Positions 43,854 to 53,428 of a stretch of 64,000 nt of DNA are shown here, piece by piece (positions within the stretch are counted from its first letter, which is position 1; each line of letters opens with the position of its first letter). A program made the translations under genes and the position numbers. The DNA is from Candidatus Pyrohabitans jungbluthii (GTDB taxonomy: Archaea > Hydrothermarchaeota > Hydrothermarchaeia > Hydrothermarchaeales > BMS3B): assembly GCA_002010065.2 (NCBI GenBank), contig MTMD02000002.1:372001-436000 (forward strand), read 5' to 3'. A model generated the notes under the pieces. The model searched no databases. It had not been told where the DNA came from and was given only the letters and a program-made list of their open reading frames with translations.

Positions 43854-43897
43854 AGTACCCTCCTAGTCACCTAATTCAATCACCTGCTCGTCTTTTT
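43848..43897. repeat. 50-bp direct repeat, copy B (tip 1 end/immunity 1 start)
   Basis: The functional copy: codes the last nine residues of tip 1 (DEQVIELGD), the stop, the ribosome binding site and the first codons of immunity gene 1. Copy A lies 586 bp further along. Confidence 0.85.
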
Positions 43898-46800
43898 CTA
43901 CAGGTGGTTTGTCGAGTCTTGTTTTGATATACTCTGTACCTTTCTTAATAGTTTCATCAATAAATAGACTCGCACCTACTGTTACACCGGTTGCTAAAAA
44001 CCCAGAACCAATTTCCGCCACATCCCAAGCTATAGAATTTACGACCCTTACGTAACAAGAAGCCGTATCGACAACGAATTTATCCCACCTTCTATTGGCA
44101 AAATCATCTTCGATGTCAGCGGCGGCTTCGGATGCAACGACTAGGGCTCCTAAGCCTGTAATAGCTTTAGCTGCAGTTTTTTGAGTAACGAGTTTTGTTT
44201 CTTTATCAACCAAAATATCGGAGAGGTCATCCACAACGCTATCAAGGTTCATATATTTCTTCTCGGCTTCTATAGCCTTTTCTATATCTCCCATGTTGAT
44301 ATATCTTGTAACCCATCCCTTAAGCGTCCTGACGGAATTTTTAAGTGCATCTCTGATTCCTCTTATTTCTTCAACTTCCTGTTCGGTTTTCTTCGCTTGA
44401 GTCTTAATACGGTCGTTTACAATACCTCTTCCTATTGCAAATGGTGTCCTAAACCTATCCCAAAGGCTGAGGGAGTCTTCGACATCAGTATTGCCATCGG
44501 TTTCCACTGTACCTATTTCCTTAAGTGCATCATCCACGAACCTCTTTTCTTCCACGGTCAATTGCCTATTCTCCTCAATTGCACGCTGTATTGATTCGAT
44601 CATGGTGTCCCAGACACTTTCCTTTCCGAGATCTGTGAAAAATTCCTCAATATTTTTTTCTTTTGCCTTATCCAGTATCTCATTTAACTCCTGCTTTTCG
44701 GTGCTTCCACCGTTTATAACAGTTCCAAGCTCGTCGGCGATCATCCAAGCATTTGCACCAGTTGCGGGGTCTAAAACAAGCCAGCCATACATCTTTACTT
44801 TCCCTATTCTAATAAAGTTCATCGGCGCAAATACGGTATATCCCTGCTCTACAGCGTTTTTGATACTTCTCTCTATGTTCGGCTCAGAAATGTTTAGCTT
44901 GTCGATATTGTGCTGGTTAATATTGACGATAGGAACACCCAGCTCAGCTGCTCCTTTGAAAAGATTAATCGTAGAAACCCCGGTGGAATTGTAAAGGGTG
45001 TCGAAGAGTACATGCTCCCATGAGGAGGAGATTGCTCCGGCCATGAAGGCGAATTTTTTCTTCTCAGACGAGCTTCCCTGGATTGAGAGAATATTCCTAG
45101 CCAGGTCTATATGTGTATAGCCTGGCTCAATGGTTGTGGGGACACTTCCAAGATAATCGGTATCGAAAGTAACGCCCAATACAGCAACGGATGGGGAAGC
45201 TCTCCACCATCTTACCCCTTGCGCCTCCGCTAAGAGTTGAGAATTTAGGTCTGTCATTTCAAAGTAGCTAAGGAGACTGAGATACATCGACGCCCCGAGG
45301 GCGTGATCTATAAGGAGGTTCCCATTCAGATTTTCATAAATCCCATCTAATGTCCTTGCGGCCTGTTTCTTTATAACTTCAGAGGGCATTTTCCCCAGGT
45401 CAAAGGCCACCGCATAGTAGCCACCCACTTCCAAGGGAGAAGAAACCACATCTAGGTTATTTGGTGTTATTATGCTCACCCTAAGTTCTTGCTTAACTCC
45501 GAAGGAAGAAGCATTCCCCAAAGCGAAGGGTAGAGAATTAACTCTCAGTACAGGTCGATAATCAAGCATATAAGCGGGAATGTCTGTTAGCGACTCTTGA
45601 GAGTTGACGAATTCTGACATCGAGTCATCAGCTGGAATATAGTCAATGGTTATTTGGTTACCTAAAGTGTTTACTGAGGAGATGTTGAAGCTCAATACAG
45701 TTTTTCCTTCTTCAACTATCTCAATTTTAATAAGATGGACGAACTCTGCCGGGATTTTATTGTACCTTTCAGAAACTACTACTGAATATGGTAGGGTTCC
45801 TGGTATTATCTCCGGTCCTGTTTTAGGTGGTTTAGATGCATATAAAGCGTCAAATTCCTCCCATGTTAGATTCTTGTGCAGGAGGCCTATGTTCTCATAG
45901 TACCATTGGTCGCTCTGATTTTTGAGTTCTGCAGTTGAATTTGATATCATGGAAACGGTATCTTTGGAAAATATTGTATAGTCTTCTGTTATTTTAGTGC
46001 TATTGATTATGTACTCGAATAAATTATCTAGATCATAATCCAAGTCAGCAGTCGGATACGGCTCCTTAGGCTTATAGGGTACGAAGGTGGGGTCAAGAGG
46101 TATCCACTGCTCTGGAGCATTACCGCACGCCTCTCTATTTGCAATGTAGCCACGGTAGCATTCGTCCGAGTACATGCCGTAGGGTAGCTTTACCTCTACC
46201 CATACATGTTCTACGAGGATTTTCTTGTTGGATAACTCAGCCGGTACATAATTCTCCCAGAGGAGTTGAAGGGCTTCTTCAGTTGTGTTGACCCCGAGTA
46301 CCTGCATCATGTACTCTGGCTCTACCTCTACCGTTCCAATGACGAAGCGGGTCTGGTATCCCGCCGCCCTGAGCAGGTCGGATAGCAACGCAGCCTGGTC
46401 GAAGTCATTGCCTGCCTTCTCCCACATCGTCCACAGCGAGCCCTTCATGTAACCGTAGTAGGGGGTGTACTCTATTTCGTCCCTCACGTAGGCGTAGATT
46501 TTTGCTGGGTTGTGGTCGAGCTGGGCGGAAAGGTTGGCTATCTCGGGCGGCACAGGAGAAGCAGCGTCTCCCTGCTCCTCGGCGAAGGCGCTGGGCAGGA
46601 GCGTTGTGAGCTTCTCTATGAGTCTGCCGAGCAGGGGCTTCTCTTCCCGCGCTTCGGCGTGCTTCGGCAGCGGCTTTGGCTTCTCCTTGGGGAAGGTGGT
46701 GCGGGGTTTTATGGGCTTGCCCCCGCTGGGCCTGGTGGGAAGCTGCTCCGGTGCTTTAACCTTCACCGCAGGCTTTGCCGGCTTCTCGAGCAGAGGGGTG

Positions 46801-47429
46801 ATATCGCTGAGCAGAGGCTCAACCTGAGCAAGTGCGAGCATCGCCTCGGAGGTGTGGTTGCTCGCGATCTCCTCCCTGAGCCGGGTTAGGGCGGCTGAGA
46901 GGTTCTCAAGGCTGGAGAGGAGCCGCCGGTTTTCCTGCGTCACGAGGGCGACCACTTCTTCATGCTTCTCCAGCTTCTGCCTCGGGATGCGCTTCTTTAC
47001 CTTCTTCAGCTTCTTGGTGACGCTGTCGGCGGAGCTCCTGAACCTCTCGTCCGCCGTGGCGAGCTCGCTTTTTGATTGGTTGAGGACCGTGAGGTAGAAG
47101 TCGACCAACTTAAGCGCATCCTCGGTGTCGCCCTCCTCCAGCTCCATGCGTATGTCCTCGGTGAGCATGCGGAAGAGGGAAAGCTCACCCTTAAATCCCT
47201 GCTTCAGCCGGGAGAGCTCTTTAAGAGCATGAGTGTACTTGCCGCCCAGGGGTTCGAAGGGCGGATCCCTCAAACCGAGGGTTATAAGCATGAGGTTGAT
47301 AGCCTTCCCGAGGGGAGAATCCCCTCTGGGCTGAGAAGCCCCGCCTGGCAGTGCGCCGGCTGCGGCGTAGGCGGCTGGAACAGGGGAGAGGAGCATGAGG
47401 AGTATCATGAAAAGCGCTCTGCCGCTCAT
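43863..47429 (-). CDS. Secreted transglutaminase-like core protein with C-terminal toxin-like tip
   Basis: 1188 residues; the only complete member of the array. Signal peptide 1-24. Helical region about 60-215, Pro/Lys-rich linker 216-265, transglutaminase-like domain about 305-450: KIYAYVRDEIEYTPYYG, GNDFDQAALLSDLLRAAGY, His408 in VEHVWVEV and Asp446 in WIPLDPT. The catalytic Cys is replaced by Asp342, so enzyme activity is doubtful. A beta-rich core follows (500-905) with GVRWWRASPSVAVLG. The pre-tip motif GANAWMIADELGTVINGGS ends near 909, then a tip of 279 residues with a coiled-coil-like middle and two hydrophobic helices (ITGLGALVVASEAA; GSGFLATGVTVGASLF). ATGA overlap with the giant upstream gene; immunity gene 1 follows. 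Confidence 0.8.
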   Translation of the reverse strand: MSGRALFMILLMLLSPVPAAYAAAGALPGGASQPRGDSPLGKAINLMLITLGLRDPPFEPLGGKYTHALKELSRLKQGFKGELSLFRMLTEDIRMELEEGDTEDALKLVDFYLTVLNQSKSELATADERFRSSADSVTKKLKKVKKRIPRQKLEKHEEVVALVTQENRRLLSSLENLSAALTRLREEIASNHTSEAMLALAQVEPLLSDITPLLEKPAKPAVKVKAPEQLPTRPSGGKPIKPRTTFPKEKPKPLPKHAEAREEKPLLGRLIEKLTTLLPSAFAEEQGDAASPVPPEIANLSAQLDHNPAKIYAYVRDEIEYTPYYGYMKGSLWTMWEKAGNDFDQAALLSDLLRAAGYQTRFVIGTVEVEPEYMMQVLGVNTTEEALQLLWENYVPAELSNKKILVEHVWVEVKLPYGMYSDECYRGYIANREACGNAPEQWIPLDPTFVPYKPKEPYPTADLDYDLDNLFEYIINSTKITEDYTIFSKDTVSMISNSTAELKNQSDQWYYENIGLLHKNLTWEEFDALYASKPPKTGPEIIPGTLPYSVVVSERYNKIPAEFVHLIKIEIVEEGKTVLSFNISSVNTLGNQITIDYIPADDSMSEFVNSQESLTDIPAYMLDYRPVLRVNSLPFALGNASSFGVKQELRVSIITPNNLDVVSSPLEVGGYYAVAFDLGKMPSEVIKKQAARTLDGIYENLNGNLLIDHALGASMYLSLLSYFEMTDLNSQLLAEAQGVRWWRASPSVAVLGVTFDTDYLGSVPTTIEPGYTHIDLARNILSIQGSSSEKKKFAFMAGAISSSWEHVLFDTLYNSTGVSTINLFKGAAELGVPIVNINQHNIDKLNISEPNIERSIKNAVEQGYTVFAPMNFIRIGKVKMYGWLVLDPATGANAWMIADELGTVINGGSTEKQELNEILDKAKEKNIEEFFTDLGKESVWDTMIESIQRAIEENRQLTVEEKRFVDDALKEIGTVETDGNTDVEDSLSLWDRFRTPFAIGRGIVNDRIKTQAKKTEQEVEEIRGIRDALKNSVRTLKGWVTRYINMGDIEKAIEAEKKYMNLDSVVDDLSDILVDKETKLVTQKTAAKAITGLGALVVASEAAADIEDDFANRRWDKFVVDTASCYVRVVNSIAWDVAEIGSGFLATGVTVGASLFIDETIKKGTEYIKTRLDKPPVEKDEQVIELGD

Positions 47430-50400
47430 TTCTTACCGCCTCCCTTCTTCGGCTCTATGGTTACATTCGAAACCAGCTCAACGGTCTCGTTCCCCTCAGG
47501 CGAGGAGTAGGTGATGAGCGTTTTGAGCGTGAAGGTGGTGGTCTCGCTCACCTCGGGGTTGAGGAGCACGTACTCCAGGGTTCTGCTGCTTCTTGGTTCG
47601 AGGGCGGTAAAGCTCCAGGTTATGCTGCTGTTCGCGGCGCTGCCGTCGCTGGAGTCTATCACAAACGCCTCCGGTATCTCCTCGGTTACGGTAACGTTCT
47701 CCGCCGACACGCTGCCCGTGCTGGAAATGCGTATGCTCACTCTGGTCTTAGCTGCCTTGCCCTCGTCCTGAGGCTTGAGCTCCTTGGTAGCGCTGAGGGA
47801 GGCGATGCTCTCGCATGCTTCGAGGCTCCACAGGAGAGCACGCTTTGTAATGTTGAGCCACACACTGGCGTTGTAGCCCTCGTAGGAGCTGAGCGCGATA
47901 TCCGGGGCGAAGAAGATGACCCTGCTTCCGTTGTAGTAGGAGAGGGTTAAGGCGGGGTAGCTCTCAGTCTCCTTTGTCGGCAGCATGTCCAGGGCATAGG
48001 CAAGCACCCTGTAGGTGTATTCCGGCTCAATCTTCGCGAGCCATCCCACCGTGGTGAGGTTCGCTCCCACATAGCCAGCGGTAAGGTGGTGCTCCTCCGT
48101 TATGGTCAGATTCCTGGGCTGATACGGCTCGCCCATCGGCAGGCTGCCGAGGTACTTGAAGCCGGCGATGTCTCCAAGGCCGGGATTGGCCTTGAGGGTG
48201 TAGTCGGAGAATATCAGCTCCCTGGTGAGGCTTCCCCGCTCACTCAGCCATGCCTTTATCTCCTCTATTTCGGTGCTATTCAGCTCCCCTTCTTCAGTGC
48301 AGTCGTACTCGCAGTGCCCCATGTTCAGGAGCCACAGCACGGTGTAGTAGCTGCTCCGAAGCTCGTGCATCAGCTCCTGCGTGGTGTTCACCTTCTTCAC
48401 GTAGGCTATCTCTTTAGCGGCTTCGTCGATGAACCACTCGTCGCTGGCATCGCCACTCCAGGCAAGCACCAGGATGGGGATTACTGTTACATTCGCCGAG
48501 GAGGAGTTGTAGTAGGCATAGCCGTCCTCGTCGTAGTAGGTGATGTTCAGGTTAAGGGTTATGTTGCGGATTTCGGGTATGAGCTGCGCCTCTGCAGAGA
48601 AGTTCAGGAGCACGCCATCCTTTGGCGGAAGCTCGAGGCTCCAGGTTACTGTGCCGGTGCTGGCGTTGAAGGATGCGTTTTCCAAGGTGTTCTCCAGCAC
48701 CCTGAGCTCCTCGGGTACTGTCAGGAGAGCGGTAATATTGACTGCGTCGTCGTAGCCGAGGTTGGTGATGTTCACCGCCACCGCAATGCTGTGGCCGCTG
48801 TAGGCTGCGCTGGGTGTGATTATCTCCCCTTTCAGCAGGGGTATCGGCTTGACCAGGAGCGTTTTCTCCACGCTGGAGACGTATGTTCTGCCGTAGTAGT
48901 CGAGGTAGAAGGCCTTCGCTCTGAGGGTGTAGTTTACGGGGTCGAAGCTGTGGATGAAGGGTGTGAGGAAGGTGTAGGCGACGCCTGCGCTTCCTTCGCT
49001 GGTGATGTCGCCCAGCTGCCAGGTTATGGTGGTGGTACCGCCATTGTAGTCGCCGGAGTAGCTAAGGGCGGTGAAGTTCTCCGGCAGAAGTGCGACGAGG
49101 GAGGTGTTGACAGCGGTGTTCTCCCCGGTGTTCCTCACTGTTAGGTTCGCATTTACCACCTTCAGGGCCCTTGTAGCGTAGGTGCTGAGGCTCTCCTCTA
49201 CTACCAGGTGGGGCACCTCAACGACCCTGAAGGATTTGGAGGCGGCCGCAAGGGCGGTGCCGTTCCTCAGCCTTAGAGTGGCATTAAGGAGGTACTCACC
49301 GCTTCCGTTGCGCGGGGTGAAGTAGTTGTGCACGTATTTTACCTCTCCAGGAGCTATTGCCGGGACATTGAGCACCCACCTGCTCAGGGTGGAGTTCCTC
49401 TTCGTCAGCAGGAATTCCACATAGGAGTCTTCTAGGGGCGTGTTCGGGCTGGTGTTGTTTATCTTCACGTAGGAGTCGACGATCTCGCCCAGCCTGTAGA
49501 CACCCCTATCGGTGAACAGGTTCATCTCCGCGCCTATTGCGCTGGCCATCTCGAAGAACGTGGTGGCGTTGGCCAGGGTGACGTTCAGCTCTCCTATGAG
49601 GGTACAAGCAACGGTGTAGTTCCCGGGCGCAAGTAGAGAGGTGTTGTTCAGAGGCAGAGAGAAGCTCAGGTTGCTCGATGGTGGAAGCACCGCTATCTCC
49701 ATGGGCTGCGCAGAAACTCTCGCGCCGGTGGGTGTGTCGATAAACGTGCGCAGGGTGAGGTTGCCCAGCGTCTGGTTGCCGTTGTTGCTCACCGTGCCGA
49801 CAAGCTCTATGGTGTCGTAGGGTGAATATACCCGCCTGCTCGTATTTATGCTGAGGCTCACCACATTCAGAGCTTCCACCTGCAGGGGCGGGAACTCTCT
49901 GACGACGCTGGCTGAGGTTACGCCGTCGACGTAGCTTATTCTCGCCTTTGAGATGTTCCTCTTCTCAAGGGCGGAGAGGACGAAGGAGACGTTGTACAGG
50001 ATGTTTATGGTCTCCCCGTTCTGTATCTCGGGGAATATCCATACAAGGGTGTTGTTGGCTGTATAGTTGGGAGGAGTGATGGGCTCCGCCTCGCCGTAAA
50101 GCACCTCCTCCTCGTAAGTGACGTTTATTCCAGCCAGTAGGTGGGTGCCGTCCAGGATTTCACGTTGATAGTTCATGGCTTCAACCAGCTCCTCATAGCT
50201 GGTGGTGAAGTTGAATAAACCGCTGGTTACACCCGTTACGGAGCCTGTAGTGGTGGAAGGAGTGGTGGGAGCTTCTCCGGGTTCTTCGGCAGCAGGCGGA
50301 GGAGGCTGAGGAATGAACACCGGTATGTAATAGTATACTACGATGGACGCTTCGGCGATATTACCACTGGTGTCAACGGCTCTGACGGTTATCCTGTTTG

Positions 50401-53400
50401 CTCCGTAGCGGAGGGTTAGGGGCTTACCCCAAGAAGTTGTGCCGTCCGCCGGTTCCCAATCTCCGTAATTCAGCCTTACTTTCACCTCCCTAATCCCCCT
50501 GTTGTCCGAGGCATTGCCTTGCAGCACTATACTGCTCGTCTCAAAACTCTGATATGTCTCCGGATATAAAATGGTCACATTGGGCGGAGTAGTATCCGGG
50601 GCACCTCTGATTACGGTGATAGAAGCATTAGCCGCAACACCCAACGTGTTGGTGGCCCTCACCACAATCACATTGGGACCTGGACGGAGGGTTACCACTT
50701 TCTCCCAGTGAGCAGTCCCGGAAGCTGGCTCATACGGCTCACCGTTAACACTCACCTCCACTCTGGAGATTCCTCTCTCATCATATGCAGTGCCATTAAC
50801 CACCACAGTCTCAGTGTAAACCGTTTCGTTGTTCTTTGGATAGGCAATCTCTATAGACGGCTGGATGTATTCCAGGGGATAGCATCCGCCATCGGAGGCG
50901 CAGATTGTACCCGAGGGGCAGAATTCACGTGTTATGCTGTATCCCTTTGGATATGAGGAGGAGAGGATACAAACCACATCATAGGGGTCGGAGTTTGTGT
51001 CCGCTGCAATGCATTCGTCACTCAGCTTAGCATAACAGCCCATATTCTCAGCCAAGCATAGAGCACTGTACTGGTAATTGGCACAGAAAGAAACAGCTTC
51101 TTCGCCATTCTTACCGCATGCTTTGTAGCCAGCAGGACCATACCACCGTTCATTAGTTTGACGCCAGTACTCTAATATAGGTAGTTCGTACTTATTATCA
51201 GAGTGATAATGCTCATAAATGTATTGCCTATAGAAGAAATCGGTGACGCTGCACTCAACACCAACTAAATTGACAGGATATTCTTCTATTTTTTCATAAT
51301 AATCGTAATTTGTTAATAGCCGATAATATTCATACCTACATGGTCCCCTTTTCTTGGTAAATGTATAAATGTTTAAATATCTTGGGGTAGAATAAGCGGG
51401 TATCTCGCCCTCATATGCTTTAACTGATATCATATCGCCGGTATCTGGGGATACCAGCCCAAACATTGAAGCGGGAGCCCAGCATTCTACAATAAAAGTC
51501 TCACCAGCATCAAACACACCATTGTTATTCGGGTCGCTTACAAGCGTGCAGTTCTGACTGCTGTTTTTACTGACCCATGCAGAAGCGCTTTCCTTTACCT
51601 CAAGGTAGTCTCCAATTTTAAGGAATTTAACTCCAATCTTCCACTCCCTCTTGGAGGAATCCAGATTCTTGGCATTTACTTTCACCCTTATCTCCTTCGT
51701 TGGCAGCACAAATATGTCGCCATAATCAATCCATGCGTTCCTGCTGGTATCATATATTTTAAAAGAGACCTCCATGGTCGGTTCTGGGAGATATGGGCAG
51801 TAGCCACCTCTTGCTATGTCAGTGGAGGTGCATTGTAACCCAGAAGCATCGAGGGCAGATCCGCCAAGTGGGTCCGCGCAGTATCTTATTCTGGCGGTAT
51901 TACAGGAGATTTTTCCAAGATAGGTGGTATTCAAAATAAGGTCCACTGCCCCAGAAGAGTGTATAAAACCCTGATTGGAAAATGCGATATTGGATGAGAT
52001 ACTTATGTTTGCTGAGAGGGGGTTGCCATCAGCACACTTATCATCACCCACACCTCCTGTGCCGATTAAAGAAGAAATGTTTCCTTTGCTGGTTATGATG
52101 AGTAAATCGGCAGATATGGCTACTTTTCCGGCATCACCGCCTCTTGCATTCTTATAGCAGCCACAGCTAATTTCGCTGCTAAATCTCCCCCCATTCCCAC
52201 CGTTCGCTGCAATAGAAGTGTTTACTATAACCATGGCTGCCTGAATATCAACCACTCCACCGTTGCCTCCTGGTCCGCCCTGTGCGTCGCCCCTTCCCTT
52301 ACCTCCCCGGGCGCCGTTCACATAAATCGGGAAATTAATGCTCACATTTGTGCCTCTGAGTATCACGCTTCCGCCGTTTCCACCTTTGCCGCCAAAACCG
52401 GTACAGGCATCGTCATCGCTGCTTTCATATCCACTTCCACCCCGTCCGCCAACCGCCTTCAGGTAACCATTGACAGTTATTTCCGAATTGGATTTAATAT
52501 AGATTTTTCCAGCATTTCCGCCGTCTCCACCGTCCCTGCCGAATCCTCCGTTTGCGGTTATGCTACCGCTAACAACTGTTTTATCGGAATTGATAGTTAT
52601 CGTACCTCCAGGACCGGCACTCCCACTATGGCGATACGCATCCCCCGAATTCCCACCTGCAGCAAAAATATCCCTCCTTATATAAACCTCACCAGCATCT
52701 ATACTTATTGAACCTGCTGTTCCTCCACCGCCACCGAAACCATAGCCCTTACCATTTCCGCCATTTCCACCATTTGCAGAGACGACCGAGTTAATTAACA
52801 CTTTTGATGCTTTGAAATAAATCGAACCTCCGCTTCCTCCTCTCCCACCATCCGAATCGGTACCACCACCTCTCCCGCCGTCCCCGCCTCGTGTGGATAG
52901 GGGGGCATACACTCTTATCTCAGTTGCTTTAAAATTAATTAGACCTGCACTACCTCCGGTTCCGCCAGTTCTGTAACTTCCACCTATTCCACCAATTCCA
53001 CCATTCGCGGAAACTGCTCCATAGATGTTAATTTTTTCTGCCTTAACAAAGATTGAACCACCATGCCCACCGCTTCCACCATTCTGCAACCATCCTCCAT
53101 TTCTCCCTCCTCCCCCATTCGCAGAAAGACTTGCACCAGCGTTTATTTGGAAAAGATTGTTCGCATAAAATCTAACATTTCTCGAATTCCTGCCCTCTTT
53201 TGGCACCACTACTGTACCGGTGATGTAGATGTTTGGAGCTTCACAGACGTAGGTTTGGGCATCAAGATTGCATTTTTCTTCAATATCTGCTGCTGAAGAA
53301 ATGTACAAATCAGATTCTAAAGCATAAGAAGAATGGGTAAAGAATATTAAAACGAAAATGCCTAATAAAGAAATTCTCTTAAACCATATGAATGGAATTC

Positions 53401-53428
53401 TTACAATAGGGAGGATTATCTTATTCAT
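47426..53428 (-). CDS. Giant glycine-rich, Ig-like and DUF11/CARDB surface protein
   Basis: 2000 residues. Signal peptide about 1-36. Residues 100-470 hold nine to ten repeats of about 40 residues of the type SANGGxGGxGG then IxIKAxxIxI, typical of a beta-helix or stacked glycine-rich fold. Next a Cys-rich region (about 690-860), two Ig-like repeats (each with RGIxxVxVxxN), a Pro/Thr linker (IPQPPPPAAEEPGEAPTTPS), then CARDB/DUF11 repeats. A GATase1-like segment (WSGDASDEWFIDEA; SERGSLTRELIFSDY) precedes a last DUF11 unit and a basic KKGGGKK end. No C-terminal anchor is seen. GGAGGGGGAG precedes the ATG, which overlaps the upstream gene; its own stop overlaps the next ATG. Likely a cell-surface adhesin or carrier. 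Confidence 0.8.
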   Translation of the reverse strand: MNKIILPIVRIPFIWFKRISLLGIFVLIFFTHSSYALESDLYISSAADIEEKCNLDAQTYVCEAPNIYITGTVVVPKEGRNSRNVRFYANNLFQINAGASLSANGGGGRNGGWLQNGGSGGHGGSIFVKAEKINIYGAVSANGGIGGIGGSYRTGGTGGSAGLINFKATEIRVYAPLSTRGGDGGRGGGTDSDGGRGGSGGSIYFKASKVLINSVVSANGGNGGNGKGYGFGGGGGTAGSISIDAGEVYIRRDIFAAGGNSGDAYRHSGSAGPGGTITINSDKTVVSGSITANGGFGRDGGDGGNAGKIYIKSNSEITVNGYLKAVGGRGGSGYESSDDDACTGFGGKGGNGGSVILRGTNVSINFPIYVNGARGGKGRGDAQGGPGGNGGVVDIQAAMVIVNTSIAANGGNGGRFSSEISCGCYKNARGGDAGKVAISADLLIITSKGNISSLIGTGGVGDDKCADGNPLSANISISSNIAFSNQGFIHSSGAVDLILNTTYLGKISCNTARIRYCADPLGGSALDASGLQCTSTDIARGGYCPYLPEPTMEVSFKIYDTSRNAWIDYGDIFVLPTKEIRVKVNAKNLDSSKREWKIGVKFLKIGDYLEVKESASAWVSKNSSQNCTLVSDPNNNGVFDAGETFIVECWAPASMFGLVSPDTGDMISVKAYEGEIPAYSTPRYLNIYTFTKKRGPCRYEYYRLLTNYDYYEKIEEYPVNLVGVECSVTDFFYRQYIYEHYHSDNKYELPILEYWRQTNERWYGPAGYKACGKNGEEAVSFCANYQYSALCLAENMGCYAKLSDECIAADTNSDPYDVVCILSSSYPKGYSITREFCPSGTICASDGGCYPLEYIQPSIEIAYPKNNETVYTETVVVNGTAYDERGISRVEVSVNGEPYEPASGTAHWEKVVTLRPGPNVIVVRATNTLGVAANASITVIRGAPDTTPPNVTILYPETYQSFETSSIVLQGNASDNRGIREVKVRLNYGDWEPADGTTSWGKPLTLRYGANRITVRAVDTSGNIAEASIVVYYYIPVFIPQPPPPAAEEPGEAPTTPSTTTGSVTGVTSGLFNFTTSYEELVEAMNYQREILDGTHLLAGINVTYEEEVLYGEAEPITPPNYTANNTLVWIFPEIQNGETINILYNVSFVLSALEKRNISKARISYVDGVTSASVVREFPPLQVEALNVVSLSINTSRRVYSPYDTIELVGTVSNNGNQTLGNLTLRTFIDTPTGARVSAQPMEIAVLPPSSNLSFSLPLNNTSLLAPGNYTVACTLIGELNVTLANATTFFEMASAIGAEMNLFTDRGVYRLGEIVDSYVKINNTSPNTPLEDSYVEFLLTKRNSTLSRWVLNVPAIAPGEVKYVHNYFTPRNGSGEYLLNATLRLRNGTALAAASKSFRVVEVPHLVVEESLSTYATRALKVVNANLTVRNTGENTAVNTSLVALLPENFTALSYSGDYNGGTTTITWQLGDITSEGSAGVAYTFLTPFIHSFDPVNYTLRAKAFYLDYYGRTYVSSVEKTLLVKPIPLLKGEIITPSAAYSGHSIAVAVNITNLGYDDAVNITALLTVPEELRVLENTLENASFNASTGTVTWSLELPPKDGVLLNFSAEAQLIPEIRNITLNLNITYYDEDGYAYYNSSSANVTVIPILVLAWSGDASDEWFIDEAAKEIAYVKKVNTTQELMHELRSSYYTVLWLLNMGHCEYDCTEEGELNSTEIEEIKAWLSERGSLTRELIFSDYTLKANPGLGDIAGFKYLGSLPMGEPYQPRNLTITEEHHLTAGYVGANLTTVGWLAKIEPEYTYRVLAYALDMLPTKETESYPALTLSYYNGSRVIFFAPDIALSSYEGYNASVWLNITKRALLWSLEACESIASLSATKELKPQDEGKAAKTRVSIRISSTGSVSAENVTVTEEIPEAFVIDSSDGSAANSSITWSFTALEPRSSRTLEYVLLNPEVSETTTFTLKTLITYSSPEGNETVELVSNVTIEPKKGGGKK

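Noticed and set aside
48086-49144. 352-codon plus-strand open frame inside the giant surface gene
   Set aside because: It is antisense to the DUF11/CARDB repeats, has low-complexity composition set by the other strand, and matches no family.
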